64,000 nt of DNA from Haladaptatus sp. R4 (GTDB lineage Archaea > Halobacteriota > Halobacteria > Halobacteriales > Haladaptataceae). The stretch is from the NCBI RefSeq assembly GCF_001625445.1, contig NZ_LWHG01000033.1, positions 1 to 64,000 on the forward strand, written 5' to 3'. Below, piece by piece: positions 27,037 to 36,082 of the stretch; position 1 is the first letter of the stretch, and the number at the start of each line of letters is the position of its first letter. The notes below the pieces were generated by a model that had not been told where the DNA came from, searched no databases, and saw nothing but the letters and a program-made list of their open reading frames with translations. A program made the translations under genes and the position numbers.

Positions 27037-27756
27037 ATGGCACACGATGAATCTAATCGACCAACAGATAATGCGGGAACGGACGAGCAAACGAGCGAAG
27101 AAGAGCGACAGCGTGAACGAGAGGGGACTCTTGTTAAACGTGCGGATGGTGATGGATATGAGTATCATCCACCAGAGATGTCACGGCGAACGGTAGCAAA
27201 ATGGCTGGCAGCAGTCGGTGGCGGCGTTGCAATTGGTAGTATCGGTGTGAGTACAATCGGCGCAATCTCGGATGCTGGTGTCGGCGCTGGCCGGGGATCA
27301 TCCTACAAGACGGTATATGTGAAGGGAACCCACCTCGTGGATAAGAACGGTGCCCGACTGAACGCAAACAATGCGCTACCATCCGGATCCGGGAAGGAGC
27401 GTGTCGTTCTTCCGGAGCTGAGATCAGGAAAACCACTCAAAACCTCCGCGGCACCGACCTTGTTGCTTCGATTTCCCGAAGGGAAGTACACGAAGCCGAC
27501 TCACACCGATTGGACAGCCGACGGGTACGTGGCGTACTCGATGGTTTGTACGCATGAAGGGTGTCTTGTTTCGGAGCGAAGCGGCGAGAATCTTCACTGT
27601 CCCTGCCATAATAGTATATATGATCCACTCAAAGGAGCGGAAGTCCTCAGTGGTCCTGCACCCCGGCCACTTCCACAACTTCCCATTGGTATCAGTACGA
27701 AAGGTCATCTCTTGGTCGCAACCGGGCCGTTCGATGCACCCATCGGACCCCAATAA
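27037..27756 (+). CDS. Rieske iron-sulfur protein
   Basis: About 239 residues from ATG 27037. A SRRTVAKWLAAVGGG stretch near residue 50 looks like a twin-arginine export signal/anchor. The two Rieske motifs are CTHEGC and CPCHNSIYD, supplying two Cys and two His ligands for the 2Fe-2S centre. In a cytochrome bc complex such a protein passes electrons from quinol to a c-type cytochrome or halocyanin; no cytochrome b gene is nearby, so it may serve another complex or be an orphan passenger. It lies between two SprT remnants. Confidence 0.85.
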   Translation: MAHDESNRPTDNAGTDEQTSEEERQREREGTLVKRADGDGYEYHPPEMSRRTVAKWLAAVGGGVAIGSIGVSTIGAISDAGVGAGRGSSYKTVYVKGTHLVDKNGARLNANNALPSGSGKERVVLPELRSGKPLKTSAAPTLLLRFPEGKYTKPTHTDWTADGYVAYSMVCTHEGCLVSERSGENLHCPCHNSIYDPLKGAEVLSGPAPRPLPQLPIGISTKGHLLVATGPFDAPIGPQ

Positions 27757-27907
27757 GATCGTTATCTTTCCCTAATTCACGTACTCTCTCACTCATCGGT
27801 ATGTTTTAGACATGAGTTGCACTAGCCGGTACAATATTCCCAGTCTTACTGTCAGTTAATTTCGTTCGTCAATGAACGGATGAAGGAACGAACCACAATA
27901 TCGATCG

Positions 27908-28460
27908 TGGTGATCTCGAATCTCACCGATCAGCAAACGCTGAAAGAGCGAACGCTGCGACCGACGATTCACCCGAGACACCGATAGCCCTCCTCGACCG
28001 AGCACGACAGCACGCAACGAACGTCGCCGCTGAACACTTCCCTGACCTGCCGGTCGAAACGATCGATTGGGAGGTATCACATCGAGCCCAACGACAGGCA
28101 GGCGTCACGAAGTACGACCCTGCAACAGCGGCAATCACGATCGCGTTGACCTGGAAAGCTTACCAGCAACACGGCTGGGAGCAATTCAGTGAAACCGTCC
28201 GGCACGAACTCATCCACGCCTGACAGTACCACGAGTTCGGTGAGGCGAATCACGGCGGAACGTTCACCTGTTGGACGGACGCCCTCGATACCTCCCAGCA
28301 CTGCGAGCGATTCACTACACCACAATGGTGGCTCGTCTGCGAGGACTGCGCCGGTCGGATTGCTCGGTATCGACGCTCGAAAACAGTGCGCAACCCCGAG
28401 CAATACAGTTGTAGCAAGTGCGGCGGGTCACTCCATGTTGAGGTGGGCAACGGCCACTGA
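27908..28460 (+). pseudogene. SprT gene, nearly full length but inactivated
   Basis: The intact gene is matched from codon 8 to the stop. The start codon is gone, a small deletion near 27945 shifts frame, and TGA at 28221 replaces Trp after HELIHA. The zinc ribbon (CEDCAGR, CSKCGG) is otherwise preserved, as is about 100 bases of 3' flank. Confidence 0.7.
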
Positions 28461-28684
28461 CCGAATCCTCGTATTAAGTAGTTCTCGCAACAAGGAAAAG
28501 ATACGAGGAAGATTTTCGCGGACTACTAGTTTCTGCTTGAGCCCTTGCTTTCACTCTTCGTTCACATCCCACAAGACAGAATGGCGCTGCTCGATCGAGG
28601 AGTACAACAGTACGCACCGAAAGTGATGATCCTCGACCGTTGTTTCTAAAATCCTTTTTCTGTTTCTTGATTCTGCCGAACACC

Positions 28685-29311
28685 CTATCCAAGCTCCATT
28701 AGTGCTGTTTGAATCTGTATTTCACCTGAAAGAATCTCGAACGTCTCCCCATATGTACTCTCTAGGGAGAGCGCAGTGACGAGTGTTCCGGCGACATCGG
28801 CACGCGGAATATCTCCATCTCGCTCAAGATCATCCCCGATTTTGATTTGACCAGTACTCGGCTCATTCGTTAACGGGCCTGGCCGAATGATCGTATAGAG
28901 TAACTCACTTTCTTGGAGTGCTTTATCGGCTTCAGCTTTCGCAGCCAAATACTCTTGGAGCGCTTCGGGGCTCTCTTCGGGCGAGTCAGCATTGATTGAG
29001 CTTAGCATCACAAACCGTTCGACATCTTGATTTTCTGCAGCTTCAATCAAATTGATCGCTCCATCTCGATCAACTCCCCACACGTCATCGCCACCAGATC
29101 CGGCAGCAAAAATAATTGCATCACATCCTTCAACTGCATGCGACACATCCTGGGTGAGGTCTGCGACGACCGCCTCTGCCCCGAGATCTTCGATATCTTC
29201 TACTTGGCGATCGTCTCGAACCATTCCTCGAACGGTATGATCACTCTGACTCAGTAGATCGATAATGTGCTGTCCGACTTGACCGTGAGAGCCTGCAACC
29301 AGTACATCCAT
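28685..29311 (-). CDS. NAD(P)-binding SDR-like protein
   Basis: About 208 residues from ATG 29311. An N-terminal dinucleotide-binding GSHGQVGQH motif, a DLTQD acidic position after the second strand, FAAGSG, VMLSSINAD and a YLAAKAEAD segment mark an atypical short-chain dehydrogenase of the NmrA/YwnB kind (NAD(P)H-binding). Such proteins may be oxidoreductases or redox sensors; the substrate is unknown. Confidence 0.8.
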   Translation of the reverse strand: MDVLVAGSHGQVGQHIIDLLSQSDHTVRGMVRDDRQVEDIEDLGAEAVVADLTQDVSHAVEGCDAIIFAAGSGGDDVWGVDRDGAINLIEAAENQDVERFVMLSSINADSPEESPEALQEYLAAKAEADKALQESELLYTIIRPGPLTNEPSTGQIKIGDDLERDGDIPRADVAGTLVTALSLESTYGETFEILSGEIQIQTALMELG

Positions 29312-29500
29312 TGTTCGTACAGGTACTGAAACGATTGCCATCCCAAAGACTCTGATGACCCCATAGCTAATCGGGATGTGCTATGTCCACTAGACCACAC
29401 CACCAAGTCTATGCGTAGAAAAACAGAGACCAATAATCCGTGCGACGAAGATGTTTTTGCCGTTATTCTGCGCTCTCTTCGACGGGCAAGAGGATGTCTA

Positions 29501-29752
29501 TTATGTTACGTTCTTAATAACAAGAACACCATTGTTGAATCGGTGTTCTGCCTCCTGTTCTGGGAGGGTAAGGTCAATCTCTGTTTTGAGTGTTGGTGTA
29601 TCGATGCCAATAACAGCTTCCTCTTCAAGATAATCGACTGTGACGTATTCGGTGTCGATAGCCAATTCGAGAAGGTCGACAGCAACGACCCAACCTGATT
29701 CGTATTCATAACGTGCAACGTGAAGGTCTGTATCAGAACGTGATTTGTTCAT
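29501..29752 (-). CDS. small Hsp20-like (DUF7127-type) protein
   Basis: 83 residues. VARYEYESGWVVAVDL, then TVDYLEEEAVIGIDT and RFNNGVLVIKNVT follow the beta-sandwich pattern of haloarchaeal DUF7127/Hsp20-like proteins. A chaperone-like role is possible; the sequence is too short to be sure. Confidence 0.55.
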   Translation of the reverse strand: MNKSRSDTDLHVARYEYESGWVVAVDLLELAIDTEYVTVDYLEEEAVIGIDTPTLKTEIDLTLPEQEAEHRFNNGVLVIKNVT

Positions 29753-29933
29753 TATCTACCTGTTCTTTGTGCTACGATCGAATAGTCCCTGGTTCGGCGT
29801 ATGCCGAGTATTTAGCAACTTTGGTATTCAGTATAATCGATAGATGGACGAGGTACTGGAATACGGCAGCACTATTCCATGGGTAGCCGCGTCAACCCCA
29901 AGCATTTTATTCGGTATAGGCCAACTTCCCTTG

Positions 29934-30698
29934 ATGCGAGAATTCGTTTTCAGAATTGAGTACGAACATGGGATCAATCCGATTATGGATGTGTTCATGG
30001 ACTACCCCAGTGCTCACGCTCGGACGCTTACATGCCATGTCTCGAAAAGCGGCATCTGGCGTATTGATCGGATCGCTGGACCCACAGAAGCGCTTGATCA
30101 GATAGACAGCGTGTATGACTCGCATGAACAGTGCCTTGAATGTGTAACTGATGATCACGCACACCTCGATTGGGAGTACGAGTTGCTCGATGCTGATCGC
30201 CATACTCGGACCGTGTATCTGTACCGACCGGCGACAACAGACTGTCACTCGATTCCATGTCTAGCGGCCCATTATCTTGGAGACGGTCTCCTCGCTGAGG
30301 CTGAACGACGAACAAACACCTACGAATGGCATCTGCTTATGCGGAATGATGAGAACGTTGGTGATCTATACGAATCGCTCAATGCACATCTCCAAGATGG
30401 ACTCTCGGTACATTTTGAACAGCTTGGAGAGCCTTGTCATTGGGCTGAGCGGACTATCTCAGTGGCTGAACTTCCCTATGAACAACGAGCAGCCGCTGAA
30501 GCTGCAGTTGCTAATGGCTACTATGAGACACCACGTGAGATCTCACTCAACGAACTCGCAAACACAATTGACGTTCCACGGTCGACACTCCAATATCGGT
30601 TGCAACAAGCTGAATCGTGGATTATGACTCGCTTCGTAAAAGACTCGACACTAAATGGTGTCGCGTTGCTCGATCAAGAGGTTGAGAGACGGAGATAG
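29934..30698 (+). CDS. HTH_10 (Bat-type) transcription regulator
   Basis: About 254 residues from ATG 29934, which has a TTTTATT box about 27 bases upstream, as expected for a leaderless transcript. The C-terminal HTH_10 domain (AAAVANGYYETPREISL, then IDVPRSTLQYRLQQAESW) is complete. The first 190 residues form a sensory part of unknown ligand. Such proteins activate haloarchaeal regulons. It stands apart from any obvious target gene. Confidence 0.8.
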   Translation: MREFVFRIEYEHGINPIMDVFMDYPSAHARTLTCHVSKSGIWRIDRIAGPTEALDQIDSVYDSHEQCLECVTDDHAHLDWEYELLDADRHTRTVYLYRPATTDCHSIPCLAAHYLGDGLLAEAERRTNTYEWHLLMRNDENVGDLYESLNAHLQDGLSVHFEQLGEPCHWAERTISVAELPYEQRAAAEAAVANGYYETPREISLNELANTIDVPRSTLQYRLQQAESWIMTRFVKDSTLNGVALLDQEVERRR

Positions 30699-30795
30699 AA
30701 GGATAGTGGAATATCTAAAACTAGTACGTTTTCGTGGGAATACTACTCAGATATGCTCCAAAAATGACGGTTCACTCTGGGATTAGCGAGCGTAA

Positions 30796-31095
30796 CTAGG
30801 TCTTGACCTGAAAGCCTTCTTCTCCGAGTATTTCTCGTAATCGGGAACGATGCTCGCCTTGTAGTTCGATATGCCCATCAGTGACGGTGCCACCGACAGC
30901 GAGTTTGCTCTTCAGTGTTGAGGCGAGTTCTTCGAGATCAACGCTAGATGAATCTAAGCCTTCGACAATCGTCATCGCTTTGCCATAGCGACGCGTATCG
31001 ATACGGATCAAGGCCCGTTGCTCGGAACGAGCGAGGTCATCTCCGATGTTAAGCTCGTCAGGTAGTCCAGCGATGTCGTTGAGGTTGTTGCTCAC
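30796..31095 (-). CDS. SUI1/aIF1-type translation initiation factor
   Basis: 99 residues from GTG 31095. The sequence fits the SUI1 fold (RIDTRRYGKAMTIVEGLD, then LKSKLAVGGTVTDGHIELQG and EILGEEGFQV). aIF1 helps scan for the start codon on the small ribosomal subunit. The main chromosome normally carries its own copy, so this is likely an accessory paralogue. Divergent from the TFB gene. Confidence 0.85.
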   Translation of the reverse strand: MSNNLNDIAGLPDELNIGDDLARSEQRALIRIDTRRYGKAMTIVEGLDSSSVDLEELASTLKSKLAVGGTVTDGHIELQGEHRSRLREILGEEGFQVKT

Positions 31096-31280
31096 TACAT
31101 TCTACCTTTAGAGGTATTCCCTTATGAGTGCTTGTTTGGACTATGCCAAATCGAATGCGGACATTCATAACGTATTTGACAGACTCAATTTAGTCTAGAA
31201 CGGATTATACCGTCTTATTCTTGCGATAAAGGAGGCAAAGAATGTGATCCATTTATTCGGCATATACCGAACAAGCATTC

Positions 31281-32420
31281 TTGATTGACTGGCTCTTACT
31301 TACTGTTGAAGCGTTGACTACGCTTACAGGTGAGAAACCACTCTCATCGAATTCAGTCACCTCTGAAAAAACCACATTTGAACGTGGACCGACGTCAAAG
31401 GCCACGTCCCGGACCCCGGAAACAGAGCACGAAAACAATGAGAACACGATTACCGAGCAAACCGTCTGTCCAGAATGCGGCGGTCAGTTAGAAGCGGACA
31501 GCAAGCGGGGTGAAACCGTGTGTACCGAATGTGGACTCGTCGTTGATGAAGATTCCATTGACCATGGACCAGAATGGCGAGCATTCGATTCAAACGAACG
31601 AGATCAGAAGTCCCGTGTGGGTGCCCCAACGACGAAAATGATGCACGATAAGGGACTTTCGACGAACATCAGTTGGCAGAACAAAGACGCCTACGGAAAC
31701 TCGCTTTCAGCCCGTCAGCGTCAGAAGATGCAACGTCTTCGCACATGGAATGAGCGCTTCCGCACCCGTGATAGTAAAGAGCGTAACCTCAAACAGGCGC
31801 TCGGAGAGATCCAACGCATGAGTTCCGCGCTTGGTCTATCCAAGGCCAATCGTGAGACTGCCTCCGTTGTCTATCGGCGTGCGCTTGACGAAGATCTCTT
31901 GCCTGGTCGTTCTATCGAGGGCGTTGCAACTGCTGCAGTCTATGCAGCGATCCGACAGACACAGACACCAAGAACGCTTGAAGCGGTAGCGCAAGTGAGC
32001 CGGGTCGATGAACTGGAGTTCAAACGAGCCTATCGCTATATTAATCGCGAGCTTGGCCTCGAGATCGGACCACCGGATGCAGAGAATTACATCGCTTCGT
32101 CTGCATCAGAGCTCGCAATCAGCGACACTACCGAACGGCAGGCCCACGACCTACTCCGGATCGGCAAAGAAGCCGGACTTCATAGTGGCCGGAATCCAGT
32201 TGGACTTGCTGCTGCGGCCATTTACGCAGCTGCGTTACTGACTGATGAGAAGGTGACGCAAGATGAGGTATCGGCAGTAACTGACGTGAGCACCGTTACG
32301 ATTCGGAATCGGTATCAGGAACTCCTTGCGGCTGCAAGTGAATGCGACTCTGACATCCAAGTAACGGCACAGACGAAGGGCGACAACAGTCAGCTCCGCG
32401 CTATATCTGCAGCCAAGTGA
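31281..32420 (+). CDS. tfb: transcription initiation factor TFB
   Basis: About 380 residues, start codon uncertain (TTG 31281 or a nearby non-ATG start). An N-terminal zinc ribbon (CPECGG, then CTECG) is followed by the B-finger region (PEWRAFDSNERDQKSR) and two cyclin folds (near SALGLSKANRETASVVYRRA and the repeat beginning ELAISDTT). TFB recruits RNA polymerase to TATA-bound TBP. Haloarchaea have many TFBs; extra ones on plasmids can redirect transcription. It is flanked downstream by a SWIM remnant. Confidence 0.9.
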   Translation: MIDWLLLTVEALTTLTGEKPLSSNSVTSEKTTFERGPTSKATSRTPETEHENNENTITEQTVCPECGGQLEADSKRGETVCTECGLVVDEDSIDHGPEWRAFDSNERDQKSRVGAPTTKMMHDKGLSTNISWQNKDAYGNSLSARQRQKMQRLRTWNERFRTRDSKERNLKQALGEIQRMSSALGLSKANRETASVVYRRALDEDLLPGRSIEGVATAAVYAAIRQTQTPRTLEAVAQVSRVDELEFKRAYRYINRELGLEIGPPDAENYIASSASELAISDTTERQAHDLLRIGKEAGLHSGRNPVGLAAAAIYAAALLTDEKVTQDEVSAVTDVSTVTIRNRYQELLAAASECDSDIQVTAQTKGDNSQLRAISAAK

Positions 32421-32497
32421 GTTTGCTATCAATAATGATCTTCCGATTCGGGTACCCGCTAGAGCCCTTGTTATATTCCACTACATCTGCAGCCCGT

Positions 32498-32861
32498 GAA
32501 GCTGACGAGACGGCACAGAAACGCGCACAGACCGAACAATTTGCCTTCAACGTCGATGCCCCCGGACTCATCGAAGTCACCAATGAAAGCCATGAGAACC
32601 CCGCTGACCACCGGTACTCCGTCTCCATCGACGACGTGACCGAGGTAACTGATGGCCTGTACCTGCCCGCATCACGTCCACCGCAACGCCTTTTGCAAAC
32701 ACATGGCCGCCGTCGAAAATGCAACCGACGACGGCACGCTCGACGCATTCCCGTCTGAGGACGAAGACGAAGCCGAACCAGACAACTGTGACTGCGACGG
32801 CCTCGGTGGCTTCCCGTGCTGGCCGTGCGTACAAACAGGACGGAAGAAACTGCCGAACTAA
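32498..32861 (+). pseudogene. SWIM zinc-finger gene, frameshifted
   Basis: Matches the SWIM gene from its EADETAQKRAQTEQFAFN segment to the normal stop. One extra base near 32647 shifts frame just before the SWIM core, so the Cys/His motif is read in a different frame from the N-terminal part. It begins about 80 bases after the TFB stop. The CTGCAG sequence is present on both sides of the junction. Confidence 0.65.
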
Positions 32862-32885
32862 CCACCACTTCAGCGCTTTTTATCC

Positions 32886-33045
32886 ATGGTACGCCAGTTG
32901 ACGTTCTCAGATATCACCGACCAGCGAACGCTCACGAAAAGCGCGAAAACTGAGACCGATGATACACCTGAGACACCGACGGGTCCCCTTGACCGAACAC
33001 GACAGCACGCTACGACGGTCGCCGCCGAGTACTTCCCGACTTCTG
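32886..33045 (+). pseudogene. SprT gene remnant (5' part)
   Basis: MVRQLTFSDITDQRTLTKSA and the following residues match intact SprT for about 53 codons, up to AAEYFP, then unrelated sequence begins. The remnant at 36083 breaks at nearly the same point of the gene. Confidence 0.65.
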
Positions 33046-33108
33046 GTTTTCGATACCATTCCGTCGTAGGAGAAGAGTTAATACACTATCCATAGAACAT
33101 GTATTGTG

Positions 33109-33675
33109 ATGTCAACGGACGACCGAATCTCGACAACCCCCAACCACGAGGAAACGTTCAACGACCTTCTCACCTACGCTGAACTCCTGAACACACCTCA
33201 ACTTGCCCGCCTCTACATCTACATTCTCCAGAATGGGCCAGTCGCAATCGAGACGATCAAAACGGATCTCGATATGGCCCACTCGACGACCTACAAATAT
33301 ATCGGGCAACTCGAGGAGATGGGTGTGCTGTCCCGCCACGACGATGAGACACCAGCAATGGTCACCGTCGAACCGATTCGTCTCCAAATCGAGACCGAGC
33401 ATGGCAACGTGACTGCAACACCAACCCTCATCGACGCGATTGGCCGCCAGCACGATACAGAGGACATCCGCGTCTTCGTCGAGCGACAGGGAATCGCGAA
33501 ACTGGCCGCGGCGCTCCACTACACGCTCCGGGTCATGAATGGTGAACTCACACAACGGACTGGGGCATCCAAACTTGGTGTTCATCCCGTTGAGGGAATG
33601 ACCGTTTTCACTGCGTTACAGGACGTCGTCGAGGAGGCGACTAACTACGATCCCTATCTGGAGCGAGCCGAATAA
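33109..33675 (+). CDS. HTH antitoxin-like regulator of PIN toxin
   Basis: About 188 residues from ATG 33109. A winged helix near LARLYIYILQNGPVAIETIK and AHSTTYKYIGQLEEMGVL and a C-terminal helical domain parallel the 9691 gene. The stop overlaps the start of the PIN gene (33675). The AGTTAATACACTAT stretch upstream resembles half of the 19-bp palindrome. Confidence 0.75.
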   Translation: MSTDDRISTTPNHEETFNDLLTYAELLNTPQLARLYIYILQNGPVAIETIKTDLDMAHSTTYKYIGQLEEMGVLSRHDDETPAMVTVEPIRLQIETEHGNVTATPTLIDAIGRQHDTEDIRVFVERQGIAKLAAALHYTLRVMNGELTQRTGASKLGVHPVEGMTVFTALQDVVEEATNYDPYLERAE

Positions 33676-34205
33676 TGGGAGGGGCCGAGATTCCGAGCGA
33701 CAGCACTGCGATTATCGACAGTAGTGTCCTATTCGCAATGGGTGGGCCGTCGAACGAGAAATACCAGGCGTTCGAGCGATTCGTTCGCCAGCGGAACCTC
33801 ACCGTCACAGTCCCAGAACAAGTTGCTGCGGAGTTAGGTGAGAGCCCTGATGCATACGCCTACCAGCGCGATCGATTGCGAGCAGCCCAAGATGCAGGAT
33901 GGTTGGAGCCAGGTCGAATTGACTTCTCAATTCCTCGTGTTCCGGAAGTCGTCGACAAAACGCGAAGACGGATGTTGAGTCTCTCAGCCAATGACGTCAC
34001 GGAAGACGAAATCGAGAAAACGGATACTATTCTCGCTGGATTGGCCTATCAATTCGTCGTCGAAGATGCAGCTCACGTTGCGGTACTTGTGAGTGATACG
34101 ATCGCGGAGCAAGCGATTCGAGATGTCTTGGTAGCTGTTGGTGTAGAGGACCGGATCTCAGTTGTGGAGGGCCGAGTGTTGTTGAACGATCTTATTGACC
34201 GATAG
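33675..34205 (+). CDS. PIN-domain-like ribonuclease, toxin candidate
   Basis: 176 residues: AIIDSSVLFAMGGPSNEKYQ at the N-terminus, EDEIEKTDTILAGLAYQF in the middle and a late VLVSDTIAEQAIRD segment give the expected acidic residues. Paralogous to 10221-10748 and similarly coupled to an HTH gene. Confidence 0.7.
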   Translation: MGGAEIPSDSTAIIDSSVLFAMGGPSNEKYQAFERFVRQRNLTVTVPEQVAAELGESPDAYAYQRDRLRAAQDAGWLEPGRIDFSIPRVPEVVDKTRRRMLSLSANDVTEDEIEKTDTILAGLAYQFVVEDAAHVAVLVSDTIAEQAIRDVLVAVGVEDRISVVEGRVLLNDLIDR

Positions 34206-34229
34206 CTGTGATAAACCACGATCTCTCGT

Positions 34230-34603
34230 TCACTCCGGGAACTGGATATCCGTAGGTACCCGAGTGAGTCCGAGCGTCGTGAAATCCCGATCAAAGGCAA
34301 AGACATGGTCGATCTCATATTCACGAGCAAGCACCGCACTCGTGTGATCAACAAACGAAATCTGCTGGTCGTCATAGCGCTCGAATTCATCATACGCTGC
34401 GGCAAATACACCCTCTCCAACGGGAAGAATATTGAAACTCTCCGAACGCCGAATCGTCTGAAGCAGATCCACCGCTGTCTTGTAGTTATTTTCCGAGTGG
34501 TGAGCATTGCTAACTCCGAGAGCACATACCGACTCGTGAACACCGGACCATATTTACCCGATTCCATCCCATCGAAGACCGCACTTGCTGCGTCGTGATT
34601 CAC
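34230..34603 (-). pseudogene. PIN-domain gene, truncated and frameshifted
   Basis: The first part (SRYVLSELAMLTTRK) and second part (AVDLLQTIRRSESFN, then ISFVDHTSAVLAREY and HVFAFDRDF) are in different frames joined near 34475. The N-terminal strand with the first catalytic Asp is missing upstream. It converges on the intact PIN gene at 33675. Confidence 0.65.
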
Positions 34604-34630
34604 ATCGTCTTCATCAAAACCAATACGGTT

Positions 34631-35065
34631 TTACAGACTGTCTACTGAGTCTTCGCGAACGTCGAAGACATCAAGGCTCTTAACGTTCGAAAAGTCCCCA
34701 TCGGCCGTGACAAGGAGCATTTCCTTCCGACGGGCGATTCCGGCGATCAGGATGTCTGCCCCGTTGATGAGCTCGCCTTGTGACGCCAGTTCTGATTCGA
34801 TCTCCGCTGCTTCGAGCGCAGAATACCGATCAAAACCAACGGTATTTGCCCACCGAAGTTTGTAATCGAGGTCAGGAATATCGGCTGGGCCGTCGCTATG
34901 CAACCGGCCTCGATACATTTCGTAGAGGACAAGCGTGGGAATCGAAATGGGTTCGTTGCGTTCGCCTTTGTACTCGGTGAGAAACGCTTTCGTTTCGGGC
35001 GTTCGGTCCGTATAGTCGATCAGAAAGCTGGTATCGAGGAGTGCACCAGGTGACTGACTACTCAT
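34631..35065 (-). CDS. vapC: PIN-domain ribonuclease (VapC-like)
   Basis: 144 residues with the PIN pattern: ALLDTSFLIDYTD (first Asp), IPTLVLYEMYRG (Glu), INGADILIAGIARRKEMLLV (Asp) and TADGDF (Asp). Four-base overlap with the upstream HTH gene marks a co-translated toxin-antitoxin pair. VapC toxins cleave specific RNAs; the target here is unknown. Confidence 0.8.
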   Translation of the reverse strand: MSSQSPGALLDTSFLIDYTDRTPETKAFLTEYKGERNEPISIPTLVLYEMYRGRLHSDGPADIPDLDYKLRWANTVGFDRYSALEAAEIESELASQGELINGADILIAGIARRKEMLLVTADGDFSNVKSLDVFDVREDSVDSL

Positions 35066-35457
35066 CGATCGTTCTCATCTCGCTGTTCAGCGTGCCGATC
35101 GGCGCGCTCGTCAAAAGCGGCACCGAGATCGTCATGTGCTTCGCGAACGCGTTCTCCGAAATCCGTTCCGGCAGCAGCACCCCAGCCAGCCAGGTAGTCC
35201 GGCTCGCCGCTCTCGTCACCATTCTCGTCGGCAACCCACCACACCTGGCCGCGTGGTCCGACCTCCATGCTCTCGACGACACCGCGAGATTCAAGGGATT
35301 TGAGACGGTCGAGGACGGCGCGCCTGGTGATCGGCAACTCATCCGCCGCCATCTTGGTTGTTAGCACGGGAGTGTCAGCCCGGCGAAGAACGCGGAGGAG
35401 TTCATCGTCAGTGACTCGGGGGTTTCGCCCCGGGCCCTTGTCAGTGCTTTCGCCCAT
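35062..35457 (-). CDS. winged-helix antitoxin of the VapC-like protein
   Basis: 131 residues: a winged helix (LLRVLRRADTPVLTTKMAAD, then RRAVLDRLKSLESRGVV) followed by an acidic helical tail. The winged helix is related to the orphan copies at 5162 and 17878. It has a leaderless-type promoter and an inverted repeat just upstream, consistent with autorepression. Confidence 0.75.
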   Translation of the reverse strand: MGESTDKGPGRNPRVTDDELLRVLRRADTPVLTTKMAADELPITRRAVLDRLKSLESRGVVESMEVGPRGQVWWVADENGDESGEPDYLAGWGAAAGTDFGERVREAHDDLGAAFDERADRHAEQRDENDR

Positions 35458-35480
35458 GTTTCACTGTATCAGTGCGACCA

Positions 35481-35508
35481 CTATAAACATTCCCTTTGTG
35501 AGAAGGGA
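35481..35508 (-). promoter_or_regulatory. TATA box and inverted repeat before the HTH-PIN operon
   Basis: On the minus strand TTTATAG lies about 26 bases before ATG 35457. Adjacent to it, TCCCTT and AAGGGA (35491-35508) form an inverted repeat that could be the operator for the HTH protein. A second palindrome, TTCCCATAGTGGGAA, lies at about 35556. Confidence 0.45.
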
Positions 35509-35574
35509 TATTAGATATGGAGCCTTATAGTCCCATTTGGCAGTATTAAGCTGATTCCCATAGTGGGAAGTAAT

Positions 35575-35670
35575 AGGAAGAACGGTGCCCCTCAGGGCGT
35601 AACAATCCGAGAAACGCGCCGGGTGCGACAACACCCGGCACCGGTCTTCCTAATGGACTCAGGAAAGACC
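35575..35670 (+). ncRNA. structured leader with mutually exclusive stems before a SWIM gene
   Basis: AGGAAGAACGGTGCC (35575-35589) can pair with GGCACCGGTCTTCCT (35637-35651), 14 of 15 positions. Inside lies a perfect 8-bp hairpin GCCGGGTG/CACCCGGC (35618-35639). The segment GGTCTTCCT can instead pair with AGGAAAGACC (35661-35670), right before the SWIM ATG at 35671. Two exclusive folds directly at a start codon are what a regulatory leader would look like. It matches no riboswitch I know; it might also be a remnant of an unrelated structured RNA. Confidence 0.5.
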
Positions 35671-36058
35671 ATGTCAACGATAATGCCTAGTGACTTTGAA
35701 GCTGACGAGACGGCACAGAAACGCGCCTAGTGGGAACAATTCTCCTTCGATGTCGATATCCCTGGAATGGTCGACGTCTCCAACGAGAGCTACGAGAACC
35801 CCGTTGACCACCAATACACCGTCTCCATCGACGACGTGAACAACGAACTGATTGGCCTGCACGTGTCCGTATCACGTCCATCGCAACACCTTCTGCAAAC
35901 ACATGGCCGCCGTCGAGAACGCAACCGACGACGGGACGCTTGAGGCCTTTCCGTCCGAGGACAACGAGACCGAACCCGAAGACTGTGACTGTGAGGGCCT
36001 CGGTGACTTCCCGTGCTGGCCGTGCGTAAGGATGGGACGGAAAGAACTGCCGAACTAA
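35671..36058 (+). pseudogene. SWIM zinc-finger gene with complete 5' end, inactivated
   Basis: The only copy with a likely original start: MSTIMPSDFEADETAQKRA, then TAG replaces the next codon (35728). Later a base insertion shifts frame before the SWIM core (CTCPYHVH...FCKHMAAVE), and the Cys-rich tail and stop are normal. The SprT start follows 25 bases later. Confidence 0.65.
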
Positions 36059-36082
36059 CCACCACTTCAGCTGTTTTTATCC

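Noticed and set aside
35556-35671. Known riboswitch classes (cobalamin, TPP, fluoride and others) for the structured leader
   Set aside because: I could not match any conserved core; only base-pairing supports structure, so I list it as unknown.
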